Shown here: positions 24,001 through 36,610 of the stretch, in pieces
How the letters are laid out: each line of letters opens with the position of its first letter
Numbering within the stretch: the first letter of the stretch is position 1
NCBI RefSeq assembly: GCF_964199755.1
Contig: NC_133903.1
Coordinates: forward strand, 7,023,001-7,087,000
Length of the DNA stretch: 64,000 nucleotides
Direction of reading: 5' to 3'
Source of the DNA: Larus michahellis
Lineage: Eukaryota > Chordata > Aves > Charadriiformes > Laridae
The notes under the pieces: generated by a model
Databases searched by the model: none
Told to the model about the DNA's origin: nothing
The model's input: only the letters and a program-made list of their open reading frames with translations
Translations under genes and position numbers: made by a program

Positions 24001-27000
24001 AGCGAATAATAATCCTGAGGGTCCTTGACAGGCAGGTGCAACAGAGAAAGTAGTTTGGTGTCCATTTCATAACATGAAGAAGTTTTAACGACGGAATGAT
24101 TTTCACTGAGCAGTAATTTGTAGGAACTAGATAATGTGCACAAAACAAGTCACATCGATCAACATTTCACTCACCAATATATTAACAGTATAAAATGTTA
24201 ATTCAATTCACATAAGAATATAACTGCTGATTTATTCCTCTATTGTTTTCGCTAAAGATACGGAAACATTTGAATTAATTTGTTCTAAAATTATTTTTAA
24301 AAAATTATATACTTTACTCTTATGGAAGACTTATCATGTACTTTATACTTATTTAGAATTGAAATGCTAGCAACATGCAATACATATTTGTAAGTCTTTC
24401 AGCCCTTATCAACCACTAAAAATAAAATAAGTTCTGAAATGTGTGTAATCCAGGTAACTAGGATTTGGCATCATGACATAAGACACTATTACAGTCAGAC
24501 TGGACTTCGTAAGGTGCTTTCAAAAGTAATAGCGCAATGACCTAAGTAATATTTATAATGCACTATTAGCCAGTGGAAATAAGATATTTAATATATTCTG
24601 GATAAATATATTTTACAAATGTTTATGAAATCTATAGATATAGAGGATCTCTCTTCCCCGGTGAAGTTTCTACTTGACATTTGTTCTTTTACTTCTGTCC
24701 ATTTAGCCAGGAAGTACATAGTGCAACTAACTACTACAGCTATATATTTGCTACAAAGGTTAGAGATGATCAGTAAGCAAGAACACAGAACTGCTAATTT
24801 GCCAATTTAATGTGCACATATGCAATATTCTTATGACTGATATTGTTGAGAGATAATAGTGGTTTAGTTTAAATAAGTATGTTTTAATTAGAATAAATTA
24901 CTTAGGGTTATAATATGATGTGATTTATGCTGTTTACCTAGCTTTACTTGGCATGAGTAGCTAGATTTGCTGAAGCCTTTAGGCTGCAATACAGTTAATT
25001 TTCTTAGTAATTTTCCTAGAAGCTGGTACAGTGCTGCGTTTAGTGGTTTAGTATGAGGAAAATGTCGATAACACACTGAAGTTTTGGTAGTGTTTTCCCT
25101 AAGTCTGGGACTTCTCAGTTCCCCACGTTCTGCCAGCGAGTGCACAAGAAGTATAAACTAGAAGATAAAGAGGGGACAACCATCAGCAGAGACTGCAAAT
25201 CATCAAGATAAGAGCAGTCACTGGCCGGCCTGCCTGGACACAGAAGAAGAATCCAAGAAGGTATGAGAAGACCCCAGACCAAAAATCACCATTAGACTAA
25301 AAGACGCATGAAGAGCGTGTGAGGGGCGGGTGTAGAGATCACAAGGGTATCATTCTCCAGGGATTCCTGGCTGACCCTGGCACTGAACCTTTCAAGTAAA
25401 TTGTTTATTTTTATAAAATCCAATGCCTGAGGCTCTGCTGCAGGATTCAATTAAGAAAGAAACACTAATTAAAGAACAGGTGTATTAGTCTATCTTTACC
25501 TAACATCTGCACCTTAGATATCTAAGATAAGTTAAAACATATCTAAATTAAGACTTGCAGTGTTAGTTTCATATACCAGTTCAAATTGTTCATTTTAGAA
25601 AACAATTTGAGAGAATACACCGAAAGACAATGTATATACATTGCATGACACGAAACAAATTACAGTGCTTTACCAAATGAGTAACATAGCATTACAGCGT
25701 ATTAAAATACCTTCTAGATAAACATGTCATGTGAATGGATTTTGATAAGAATACACCTTCCATAAAAGAGTCATGTCTGATAAAATACTTTAGCAAAATC
25801 AAATCAATTTTCAATAATTTTAGTAGACTTTACTCAAATAATGAAATTGACTCTGTTTAATTACAAAGAGCATTATTACTTTACAACAAAACTCCAAAGA
25901 CCATTTTCTGACTAATATATTCTCTTTTGAGATTATTTGACCATACATGGTTGAACACAGAAAGGAAGATATGCTACATAAGATGACTAACCCCAAATAC
26001 TTCTACCAATTGCATGCTGCTGCAATCAGCTGGCAACTAAAGCAAGTGTCAACTTTGATCTTCCTGGAAAGAACTACCAGTTTAAATTTACCTAGGAGTT
26101 ACAGGGTTGAATTTCTCTTCCCTTTCCGCTTCCTTTGACTGAACTAAAGGATTTTCAATAATCACTAAAATAAAACATTGATAAGTAATGTTAGAAAACT
26201 GAATATAGATACATATAAGGAGAAGTGGTTTTAAAAATGGTTGCTTTCAAGGTTGATATGGAAAGGAGAAGATACGTGCAGTAACTACTGCTAAATGTTT
26301 TCATACTGAAAAACGTATCTGTCCAACAGCTCCTATTACAGCCAAAGTCCCACAGGAGTCCTCAAGACATTGAATGGAAACAAAATGACACTGAGTTCTT
26401 GTGTGTATAATTTTCATAGTCATAAGCTTTATCCAAACACCCTGATCTAGCAACCGTGAGCAGCAAAGTCTTTCTATAAACTTAACAAGATAAAAGCACA
26501 TACTATAAATAAATACAAGATTTTTGTTGTGTTTTGATGAACAGTCATATCTATAACTAAATGAAGGCAAAGAAAAACACCAAACTACTTTACAGAGTTT
26601 ATTTTTTGTTATTTATAAGAACTGAATATAACGTAAGAATTTAGATTGATTAACTATAAGTAAGTTCTGGGTGGTTGCATTCAGTGGATTTTTATCTGAC
26701 CTTTTTGTTGACGTATTTACTGGTTTTGAATTTAAATCTTATTCCTTTCCTCTTTATATTTAACATAACTGAATGATGTTTCCAATTAGACTGTTTTCTG
26801 AGTCCTCAGAGAAAAATATAGCAAAACCACAAACACATAACTCTGATTTACTGGAAAAAAAACACATTCAAACAGCGACATGTTAAGAATAAACTCCGGC
26901 TTACCACAGTCACCAACTCTAAAGCTTTCTGAAAGTGATCTAATATATTCTTCTCTGCCCCAAGAATTTACATTTATAAAATAAGTTGGTGAATCACGAA

Positions 27001-30000
27001 CAGTAAAACTGAAGGTGTATCTTTCAGACCCAATGTCTGCAAAAATAAACAGCACTATTACAATTCATTAGCACAGCTTGATTTCAATCTAGAATATGTG
27101 TGTAAAAACTGTAATTTTGAGGCTTTCCTGGATTTCTGTCATGAATTTACTATCAGCAATCTGGTGAGCACCACTAGAGGTCAGCAGACTGTTCAGTAAA
27201 TACGCTGGTGCTCATGAATGGGGGTGGCTACAACCCACGCGGTAGTTGTACCTATACCACCCTATCTATGTATCACTTAACTTTAGGCAGCACCATATAA
27301 ACTTACAGCTCTAATGCAAGAGTAGTAAAAGAAGCGTACGATGCTACATTCAAGGCATGGACAAATATAAATAGGGCCAATGCACGAAGCAATGCTATGA
27401 ATGAGTGTACATCCTAGCCCAAATTTTGTAGTAGGTAGGCTGTCTTAGATGGCTGTGCCCATACATGAGACCACCACGATGACATACAAGGCTGCAGATC
27501 ACAGGCAGTGTCACTGCCCAGAGAGTACCAAGGGGTATAACTGAATAAAACAAAGCATTTCCAGCTCCATGGTTCATAGTCAAGAGGGTATCAGTCTTGG
27601 AAATGCTGCACCGCTTTTCTCTTACAGCTAATTAACAAAGCTTTCCATGGATCATACAACATTATGCAATATGTTATTTTCAAATTATCAATGAAAACTG
27701 TCTAGTGATCTGCATATAGTAAGCATAATCTGACTGTAGTTCCATGGAGGCATGAGCACCACATTTTCAGACTATGTAGAATTGTTTCTGGTGACGATGG
27801 TGACTTCCTTCTAAAAATTCACCACCAGAGCAGCTCGGCATGGTGACAATGCCAACAGAATAGCTGAGCAATTCACACAGAGGTGGAATGGCTCTCTAGG
27901 ACTGGAGATGCTTCCTAACAGCGTCTCTACAAACCCCAGCTGTAGATATGTTATTTCAATTTCCAACTAATGCTGTATTAACAATGTATTATTTCCATTT
28001 TTTCTTTAGGAGTGTATGATAAGATGAAGTTTGGTACTACGCAGACCAGAAATTACTTGTTTCACGCCTCAAGATATCTCCCTAACATTTCTGTTTTAAG
28101 AGAGAGTGAATATGAAGGGACCAGAATCAATTCCAGCAGTATTTATATAATAGTGGGTTCATATAATCCTGAAACACTTCCATGACAGAGTTCTTCCAAA
28201 AAAATTCTAACTGATAAGGTTTGGCCAAACTAATGCTGCTCTTTTATCTCAATTCTCAAACACACACTATTTTTTTTGTGCATTTTTATTCTATACATTT
28301 TACACTAAGAACTCTGTTTATCATTTAAATATTGATTTCGGTCATCTATGGTAAATTATACTATATAAGAAAATGAAGTAAAAATAGCTATAAAAGAGAC
28401 TGTACTTTTTCTGTCTGGAAAGCTTCTGACATCTGTTTTCCCAATAACCACACCGATTACATTCTAAAAAATAAAGAGATTATAGAATACAAGTATTAAA
28501 CACAGATGTACAGGATGAATTAGATTTCATGGACTTGTACTCTACTGATGATAATAAACATATTTCTGACTGGTAATCATTTTAATCTATTTATTCCGTA
28601 GTACCATATGAACTAAGGACTAAAACATAAACATACAATTTTACTTTAAGAAAAAGAGTGACTACTAAAAATATTAAAAGAAATACATCTGTTTCTGTTT
28701 GTAAAGACAATGGGAGGACAAAAGTTCACCCAAAACATTCACAGTTTTGGCTGTTATACAGCAATCTCTCCTCAGGTAGGCAGCAATATTGTTGTTTCAC
28801 GCTCTCTACACAGGTCTCAGATCTCCTTAAATGCACCATGAAAAGTCTGGACAGGATTTACTTTACAGTTAAGCGTCCAAGGTTTCCCCTGCTGTCAGCA
28901 CCGAGATACATACGTGTACATCCACAGGAAGGGCCATTTATCCTATCCTCATCGAAGCAACATACATTTCTACAGGTGCCTCTTTCTTGCTGTCTGTCCC
29001 TTAACTGACTACAACAGGAGCTTAAGCAATGAACTTTTTTGATGATTCAAAAGAAAATTAATCTTATTCTGCTTTGCTAAACCTTTAATTATTATGCAAA
29101 AGTATCCCAGTCTTGATTGTCAAACAAAACTACTAGGAGCAAACACACAGAGGAAGAAATATAGATATACGTATATAAAAAAATATATGTATTAATGATA
29201 TATAGCTGGGGGGAGAGTTGTTTGGTTTGGTTTTTTTTAAAAAAATGTCCTCTTCATTGTGAGAAGAGAGTATTGCAGTGCTGGTCTGGGAATTTAAGAA
29301 GGTTATGAAATTAAGAATTGAAGAAGCAATGAAAGTTGGTAAGGTAACAAGGACTGGAAGGAGAGACTGACATTGCAATATTGCAAAGGTCCTTCAAAAC
29401 ATGGAGTGCCCCACATCTCTTCCACTTCATGTGTGCCCTTACTTGCAGTACTGCCTGACGTTCTCGCTCAAGCAGGGGAACCCCAGCTGTCAGCTAGCAA
29501 GGGGCAGCATAACAGTTTAAGAATCAACACAGGCTGAATTTTGCACCCATTCACAAAGCGATGCGACCTGACTGACTTCACCATAACAATATTGACATGC
29601 TCAAAAATTAGATCTCGTGTTCCCAGTTTACTTTGAATCACTAGATGGAGCAAGGTAACTGTCTTATCCTACACTGATGGAAATGAACTCATTGAGAGGA
29701 CGTATGTGTAAAACACTGTAATATCCTAGTTCTTCCCATTTTTCTAGGATAATATTTTCTATCTGTCCACAACATGTAGTAATTCAGGATTTTATTTTTC
29801 TATTTTTGGCTTTGTTTCTTGAAAAACAAGCATTTCAATTAAATCAGAGTGCAACATACCCTGGATCTCACCACCAGTCAGAAGAACTGACATTAAGGAT
29901 GACTCTTTACAAGAATTAAGCCGATGTAAATCCGCCATTTCCAAAAGAGACCTCCCCTGTCCCTGCTGCGAATATATTCACCTCTCTTGTATCAGCGCTA

Positions 30001-31816
30001 AGCCTGCACAGCAAGCTGGCAGAAGGAAGTGATCTGGCTGGAAAGTATTTGGGCGATAGAAAGAGGGTAGGAAAACTTCCATTTCCTTGATCAGCTTATT
30101 GTGCAACTACACAAACACTAGTTTCACCAAAAGAGGAGGAGCGGAACACGCCTGCAATGAGGAAGAGAGCCATACTGCCTTTTTTGGCAGAGCATTGCTT
30201 GAGGCTGCTCAACCAAATCACGAGACTGCAGCATTAACACACTGCAAGTTTCTTAGACTTTGATCTATTTCACGTTAAAGAATAAACTGCAAAGTAAAAA
30301 AATATGACATTTTGATACTTCGAATGATGTGTGCTCAGCTGTTTTAATGTCCTAAACACATACTTATCACTCTATCATGATATACTAGTGAATTACTTTT
30401 TTATAAAAATACTTTCTTTACTATATGTTACTAATTGCAATACTCAAGATTAGTGTCAAATAAAAGCTTTTAACTGAGTGAGTGGGTCCATCAGAGTAAC
30501 TGTGAGTGACAGATTAAATTTACTTTGCTGGAGACCAGGAGTTTATAAAAAGTTGGAAAGAATATACAATACCACTGTGAGGACACATAAAACTCCTTCT
30601 CCTTGTGCATGCCTTTTCTGAGATTTCTCTTTCATTTGTTTAAAATAAATGAGAAAAAGGGCTAAACTGTGCCCTTCCCAAATAAAAAGCTGTGGAAACA
30701 GGAAAACTCTGTCTACTTTACGCTGCACGGGGAGATAGGACTGTAACACCGCATCACAGCCCGCAGTGCATCTGTGTGGAAATGCTGCCTCTCTGGTTTG
30801 TTCTCCAGCTCCCAGCAGCACTGAACACTCAGAAGATCTGTTATCGCTAGTGGGCTACACAGTGAAGAGTGGGAAATAGTGCAACAGGGTATAACATAGC
30901 CTTCTCCCTCCCATATTAAAACATCATCGTGGAGACTAAAGAATGAAAAACTGTGCTCCCCAGACTTCCTATTTTTCATTCAACCATCTAAAAGCCAAAA
31001 GAGAAAAACACTGAGTTTTACAGCACAGTCCCCTGTTCAACTCATCCTCCAGTGGTGATGGTCCTCACTCATATCAGGACAACAACAGCAAACAAACAAC
31101 AACAACAAAAATCACACTCAAACATCTGTATGAATCTACCAACTACAAAGCTTTGCTGTTTGTTAAGTTTACTTTTTGGTTCATCCTACTCTCCTGTACT
31201 CCCACGAGGAAAATTCTTAGCAAAACCTGCTTTTTGTTCTAAAGAAACAGAAAAGATCCTACCTGACTTGTAATTGTGAGATTTTTATCCAGTTAAAGCA
31301 CCATGCCATTCAACAAGAGTTTTGTTTCAATATTTAGCTCAGAGGGATTGAGCACACAAGACTGCAGGATCGGGCCCTACGTTCATAGCTTGTAGTGAAA
31401 GACTATTGTAGGTTACAGATGTATTGTGACTACATAATGCTGACTCTGTACATGTCTTTACTAATTCACCATCCATTTAGAACATTACAAAGAAGCCTCT
31501 GATGCTTTCAGGCATTGAATTGTCCAGTCAATATCTATAGTTGTGGTATCCACATACTATGGACAACAGCAGCATCGATTTTCATTTTGCTGGTTTATAC
31601 ACAAAGAAGGTAAGGTACTTTATATCTAACAATTATACTAATGCTATTAGTATCTAAATACACATCAATTACATAATTTTGCAGTAATATAATACAGTCA
31701 TATACAATTCCATTTGAGAACAAAAGTACTATGTCTATGAGACTTACAGGACGAGCAAGATTTGGATGCAGATCTGAAAGTGCAACAAAGTCCCGTGTTG
31801 AACTAGAATAAGCCAT
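18080..31816 (-). CDS. MEIOB: Meiosis-specific protein with OB domains
   Basis: Thirteen coding exons join in frame to 477 codons: 31748-31816, 28406-28463, 26905-27036, 26092-26164, 23931-24126, 23310-23410, 21537-21589, 21354-21449, 20917-21018, 20247-20400, 19689-19872, 19106-19192, 18080-18208. Every junction is GT/AG. MEIOB is an RPA1-related single-strand-DNA-binding protein that works with SPATA22 in meiotic recombination, needed for synapsis and crossover formation. Recognised segments include [79 protein letters not shown] and [12 protein letters not shown] Cys4 pattern (C345, C348, C359, C362) matches the zinc-ribbon-like part of the C-terminal OB fold. The segment encoded by 20917-21018 is a diverged linker. 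Exon 12 ([12 protein letters not shown]) matches the longer mammalian isoform. The exon 12 donor is gtcagt, weaker than the others. The 5' UTR probably starts in a distant non-coding exon. Confidence 0.96.
18209..31747 (-). other. MEIOB: MEIOB introns
   Basis: The twelve introns are AT-rich. The longest are 28464-31747 (3.3 kb), 24127-26091, 21590-23309 and 27037-28405; the shortest is 21450-21536 (87 bp). They hold A/T tracts (21210-21230; A-rich 23518-23573) but no recognisable transposon or nested gene. One CTCF-like word lies at 27171-27187. Confidence 0.75.
21210..21230. repeat. Poly-A tract of 21 bases
   Basis: A mononucleotide run lies in MEIOB intron 9-8 sequence, between exons 20917-21018 and 21354-21449. 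No retroposed gene body or target-site duplication is visible beside it. Confidence 0.9.
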
Positions 31817-31822
31817 TCTTTA

Positions 31823-33412
31823 TCTGTAACTTGAGAAAACTAATTTAGATTTTTTTTTTTAAATCTGAACAAATCACTTATAACTATTCATAGTGACAAT
31901 AACAAGTTATTTTTTAACACAAGTGTTTTGACCTAAATAGTATCTCTTTTCAATAAAAAGCATTTCAAGCCACCTGAAGTAGACAATTCTTTCTTGTTTG
32001 TATTTGGTGAGGTAAGTTATGAATTTTACTACTCTACCTGTGCTTCTTAGATAAAGGTCTGTAATATTTATTTATTTATTTATTCTGCATTAAATGACTC
32101 CATTAGCACCAGCCTCTGAAAAATATTTACCCTCCTTCTCCTGTCTGGGAAGTCCAACTGAATTTAATGAGGCAGTTCATATATAAAAGGCCATTTACAT
32201 AGGTGGAAAGGAAAGCATTGGGTTGCAAACCACCTTAATTGAGGTGTTTAGTATTAAACTACATTAAAATGTGAGTTCATTCCTTCCTCAAAGTAGAAAA
32301 GTTTTGAATTTATTAAAATAAAAAATTTTAAAATCAGTTATTTTCAGGTTGCCAACATAGCATTACTGCCCATTCCTGCGAGCTACTGCGCACTCAAGTC
32401 CTCTCTATTGATGCCAAAGTCGGGCCATGGACGCTTTGTTAGCCCATCTGAATGCCTCTTATTATTTCATGGGTACCCTCAGAGATATTACTGATATTTA
32501 GCAAATAGCTGTCAGATTCTAATTTTTTTGTAAAAGGAACCATCAAGTTGTCTAAATCTTAATAACATTTAATACGAGAGAACTGCTGACATTTTTCAGA
32601 GGATGCCAGTTCAAACTTTATAACAAAAGTCTTGAATGGCCTTCATGGTCTTTATACCTGGCACCTTGTGTGAGAATTGTTAGTGGTTTTGTTGGGCATT
32701 AGTATAATGATCTGTTGAACACACTAGAAAAGAAATAGTCAGTCTATACTTTAAAGATGTAAGCAGTTATCTGAGAACAAAATGATTTCTCTAAAAGAGC
32801 ATTTCAAACTAAACTCTCACAGAAAGATATCCCAAATTTGCCTTACAAAAAAACTACTGAACAATGGGGCCCTCAAACCTATTCCCATCCCATTATATGG
32901 AAGAATTCACGTTTGTTTATGCAGGAAAGTCACCTCGACCACCCCTCCAAGGCACATTAATATTCTTGCCTCAAAAGAAGTTAAATATTGTTAAGTGACA
33001 TACCTCACACCACAGCTGAATCAGTTTGAAGAAAACAGCGCTGGGAACACATTTATCAGAGGAAGATTATAAGAGAGGCGATTTAGGATTTAAAACACTA
33101 CAGGCCCTGACAGGGGAAGCTGCAGCGTGCACTCACCCCTCAGAGGCAGGGGCTGAGCTCCCGAGGACACCCGAGGGGACTTTCTCTCACCACCGCCCAG
33201 GATCAGACCTTCTTCTGAGAGAAAGGACAACATGGAAATCACAATAAATAAAAGCATTGAAGCTTTTGGCACCACCACCCCATCCCAAACTGGTGTCTAT
33301 CACCAGATAAACTAGCATCCCCAAAGCCAGGCCAGGCTCTACACTGCAAAGAGGTTTTTCTTGCGTGGGCCCATCATTATCCTTATTTCTTTCCCTATCC
33401 AAACCCGAGCAA
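31823..33412. other. MEIOB: Presumed first (5' UTR) intron of MEIOB
   Basis: No coding sequence is recognised. On the minus strand a plausible acceptor (caagttacag) ends just before position 31823, eight bases upstream of the MEIOB start codon, suggesting that a non-coding first exon is spliced to the first coding exon. A TTTA microsatellite lies at 32064-32084. The left side is AT-rich; GC rises from about 33.1 kb. Confidence 0.45.
32064..32084. repeat. (TTTA)5 microsatellite
   Basis: About five tandem copies of a four-base TTTA unit, read directly from the sequence. Confidence 0.9.
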
Positions 33413-33600
33413 CACGTGGTGGCCGTCCCACGCAGGCAGGGACGACATCAGCTTGGAGGCTGGGCAGGCAGGAGCCCTTACCACAGCCAAGGGGCGTCAG
33501 GGGAGACACAGACCGGCCAGGATGGGAGCACCCTGAAAGGAACCAGTGGGGTGCTCAGGACAGGGAGACAAAATGGCGGCGAGCACCGTGGGCGGGAAAA
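33413..33600 (-). promoter_or_regulatory. MEIOB: Candidate MEIOB promoter and non-coding first exon
   Basis: A GC-rich patch stands out at the edge of the AT-rich MEIOB block. It has a consensus E2F site (gcgggaaa on plus at 33592-33599, read TTTCCCGC on the gene strand), a YY1 motif (aaaatggcggcg at 33570-33581) and a CACGTG E-box at 33413-33418. On the minus strand a good donor (TGTG/gtaagg, GT at 33481-33480) could close a first exon of about 110 bases beginning near the E2F and YY1 sites. No TATA box is seen. Germline genes of this kind are known to be silenced in somatic cells by the E2F6/MGA-MAX complex PRC1.6, which recognises E2F and E-box sites. Assignment to MEIOB is inference. Confidence 0.5.
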
Positions 33601-33620
33601 GGGCTTCGTGCCCTCTCCCT
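33574..33620 (+). other. Possible divergent first coding exon (plus strand)
   Basis: An ATG inside the YY1 motif in good context (acaaaATGG) opens MAASTVGGKRASCPLP and runs directly into a perfect donor (CCT/gtgagt, GT at 33621-33622). ATGGCGGC starts of this kind are common in genes with YY1-controlled promoters. I could not find a following exon or a matching protein, so this may be a chance frame or a non-coding divergent transcript from the MEIOB promoter. Confidence 0.2.
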
Positions 33621-33708
33621 GTGAGTGACCTTCCTTCAAGGGCCAGCGTGGGCCTGAGGGTGGCCAGGGCTCCATGCAGTGGGCACCGGCCACAGCCCTG
33701 GGGCTGCC

Positions 33709-33728
33709 AAAAAAAAAAAAAAAAAAAA
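33709..33728. repeat. Poly-A tract of 20 bases
   Basis: A mononucleotide run, read directly. It causes the Lys-rich ends of the plus-strand frames that start near 33546 and 33574. Confidence 0.9.
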
Positions 33729-36174
33729 TCACCAGAAATTCAGAGTTTCATGGCTTTCACATACCTGAGGACAGGCGCTCAACCCAGAAGGATCAACTCA
33801 GAGCACAGCGCCATCGGCTTCAGTCAGCGAGCTCTGCGTCAGGCCCAGAGCTGAGGGTTTAGAGCTTGGATTTCACTTTTTGTGAGTCCTCTGATCTGCG
33901 GGGCTCTACCCCCGACCCCCGCTGTCGCTGCCCCGTCGCTCCCTCTGGGGCAGCAGCTTCATCCCGACACACACCAGGTTTCCCCGGGTAGGATGTTAAT
34001 TTAAACCACCTGATTGCATCTTTTGTTTGCTGATCTAAGAAAACATCTGTATTTTCTTGCAGTGCTACTCCACGGCAAGCCCTGGAAGATTTTTTTCCTA
34101 ACCAAATATGTTCAGCAATATCACTAGCGGGTCTCAAGTCCCTGAACTTAAGAAAGCTTAATGAAGCACCAGCCCTGGAGTCTAGAGTCAGGCTTATTCT
34201 GCTCCACTTATAAATGCACAACACACCAGCAAGACAAAGCAAATTTCAGAAAGCTTTGGAGGATACATTCCCTAAGTTCTCACTTTTTTTTTTTTTTGCC
34301 ATAGCTTTAAGGCAAAAAAAAAAAATGCAGCCTGTATTTTATAAATGAATCAAAATTTATGGTTTAAGATATTATTTGTATTGATTTGCACACAGAAATC
34401 CTGGGGTTTTAGGCCCTGCAGAAGACTGGAGTGAGCCATTTTGTCCATTTATATTGCGTATAAAATTATTTTTTATAAAATCGATACTCTTCACTTTTGT
34501 ATCATAAAAAATTTTACTCTTGGTGAGTAATTTTATGACCTCAAGGTCATGGCTATTGGAGTTTTTAGTGTAGCCTGACAAATTCTCTGTGTTGACTCCG
34601 TATTACAGGATCTTTCATTTCTTCAATTAAACAGCTGAAAATGGATACCACCTGTGCTCTCATATTTATTGTGTCACTAAAGTCCATGATAATTACACCG
34701 TGCTGATGACAAACGGCGTGCCAGAGAACTGACAGCCTGGGTGGGTTTTTTTTTTTAGGTCACCTTTTATACGGTATGATACATGGATTTAACTTTGTTC
34801 CATAGGTTTGAAGTCTCCAGTAAACAGAATGAGGTAATTCTTTTTATTAGTTCTGTTGTTTTGATTATCTCAAACTAATAAGCAAGCAGAAGATAACAAA
34901 TGTGGCGATGGGATCCTAATTGAATGGGAAGGAGAACTTACATGCTAGCTGGAAAATGATGGCAAAGGTACAGGTCTCATTTTTACCACCGTGACTGCAA
35001 GGTAAACCAGGAAAAAAAAAATGAAATGAGATCTGTGGGGTCTCCAACACTGCAGATGGTGATAAAAGTAGAATCGCAGACCATGGACTTGCAGGTGTTG
35101 AGCTCATCTAGTATCTCAGCAAGGTTTTGGTGGGACATAAGCACCTGCTTAAATGGAGCCTCGCTTAACCAAGTGGGATCCTGCGCTGCTGCCCAGCACA
35201 GTCACTACTTTCATTAAGTTTTGTCCAGGTTGAGCTTGCTTTTCTCCCACCGGCACAAAGGACAGGTGAAACACGACACTGGCAGCATCCCCAGCCCAGG
35301 GCCACAAGCTTTGTTTCATTTCAAAGCCACCAGAACAAGGATGCTGTTGTGCACTGCTCCTCAGCGTCCCCATAGCCTCAGCAGACGTCTCATGATCGGG
35401 TGGTTTTGCTTTGTGGTTTAGTCCCACTCACATTTTCAATGCATCTACATTTTGAAAAAAAGCTGCTTTTTACTTTCCCATGATAGCTCCTGCTAGGGAG
35501 ATGTTATCAGGACCGGCATGAAGAGATGCACCGATCTGGCCACAGGCAGAAAGGCAGAGGATGAGACCTGAGTTATTTCCCTGGAAGATATCATTAGATG
35601 CTGAATTTCTAACTTGCAGTTACTAAGATGAGAATTCATTTGATTGACGTACCTGTCTCAGAGTGATGCTGTGACTTCTGGCATTTGTATGGCACAATGG
35701 GGGACAGTCAACAGCTTGGACTCCTGTAGGTTACTATAAACAAATAACATTTTTATTGGTGCTTATAGTAAACCAATGACTAAACTAAATGTCTCCCGAT
35801 AATTTACAACGTCAGCTGATTCTCCAAGTTAGGAATTTTTAATAAAAACACTGAAGAGAGCCTGCAAAAACAAAAGTTACTCAACTTTTACTCAGCTTTA
35901 CTCAAGCTTTCCTCCTCAATTGACCTCAAAGCAGTCTCTAAAAGAAAACAGCATCATTATCTCCCTTTAACAGCTGGAAAAACAAAAGAAGGACTGAAGC
36001 AGTTTCCTGAGGGCCACGTACCATGCGAGGACCTGCTCCCCTGTCCAGTACTAGCACCAGCCCCTGCGGGAGGGCAACAATATTAAATTCAGTGTTTTTC
36101 TGATATAGTGCTTGATCCCTGAAATGTCTGAGTGATTTTAGCTCTCCAGCACTTCAGTGGCACTTAGCACTCTG

Positions 36175-36610
36175 CCAGACTCAATCTGTGATTAGCAGAG
36201 ACTTCCCATACATGGCTGCAAATTGCACGGTTCCTGCTAATTAGGCCTTCATGAATGGATTTATTTAAATTACACTCATTGGCACGGTCAAGGAGTGCAA
36301 ATGCCATTTTGTAATTCACTTAGCAATTTGTTACGTGACGATCAGTACCGTTTGCATGCAGGGGAAGCCAGCCTCCGTCCAGCACTAGCAGGGACATTTC
36401 AGAAATCATCTTCAAAAGGATCTTCAAAGCTAGAGCAATATGAAATATTTCCTCTCCGAGTTTCACGCTGCCTACAGCATTTACTGAGTGAGGTCATTGA
36501 ATATTTATACATTCTTAGGACAAAAAGAATCTGTAAAATGAAAAGGCCAGACCTGTAATTTTATGTAATTGGCCTGACTGAATGCATTAAAAGCAGCAAA
36601 TTATTAAAGG
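36175..36610. promoter_or_regulatory. Candidate conserved non-coding element
   Basis: A block rich in transcription-factor-like words: ctaattagg, tttaaattac, gtgcaaatgcc (octamer-like), gtttgcatgc, tgtaattcac and attaaagg. Composition differs from the GC-richer flanks and no coding frame is conserved. The call rests on appearance only; no alignment was possible. Confidence 0.3.

Noticed and set aside
35050-35110. Weak resemblance to the 3' part of a CR1 LINE (tagaatcgcagacc ... ctcatctag)
   Set aside because: The match is short and degenerate and lacks the terminal 8-base repeats; not enough to annotate.
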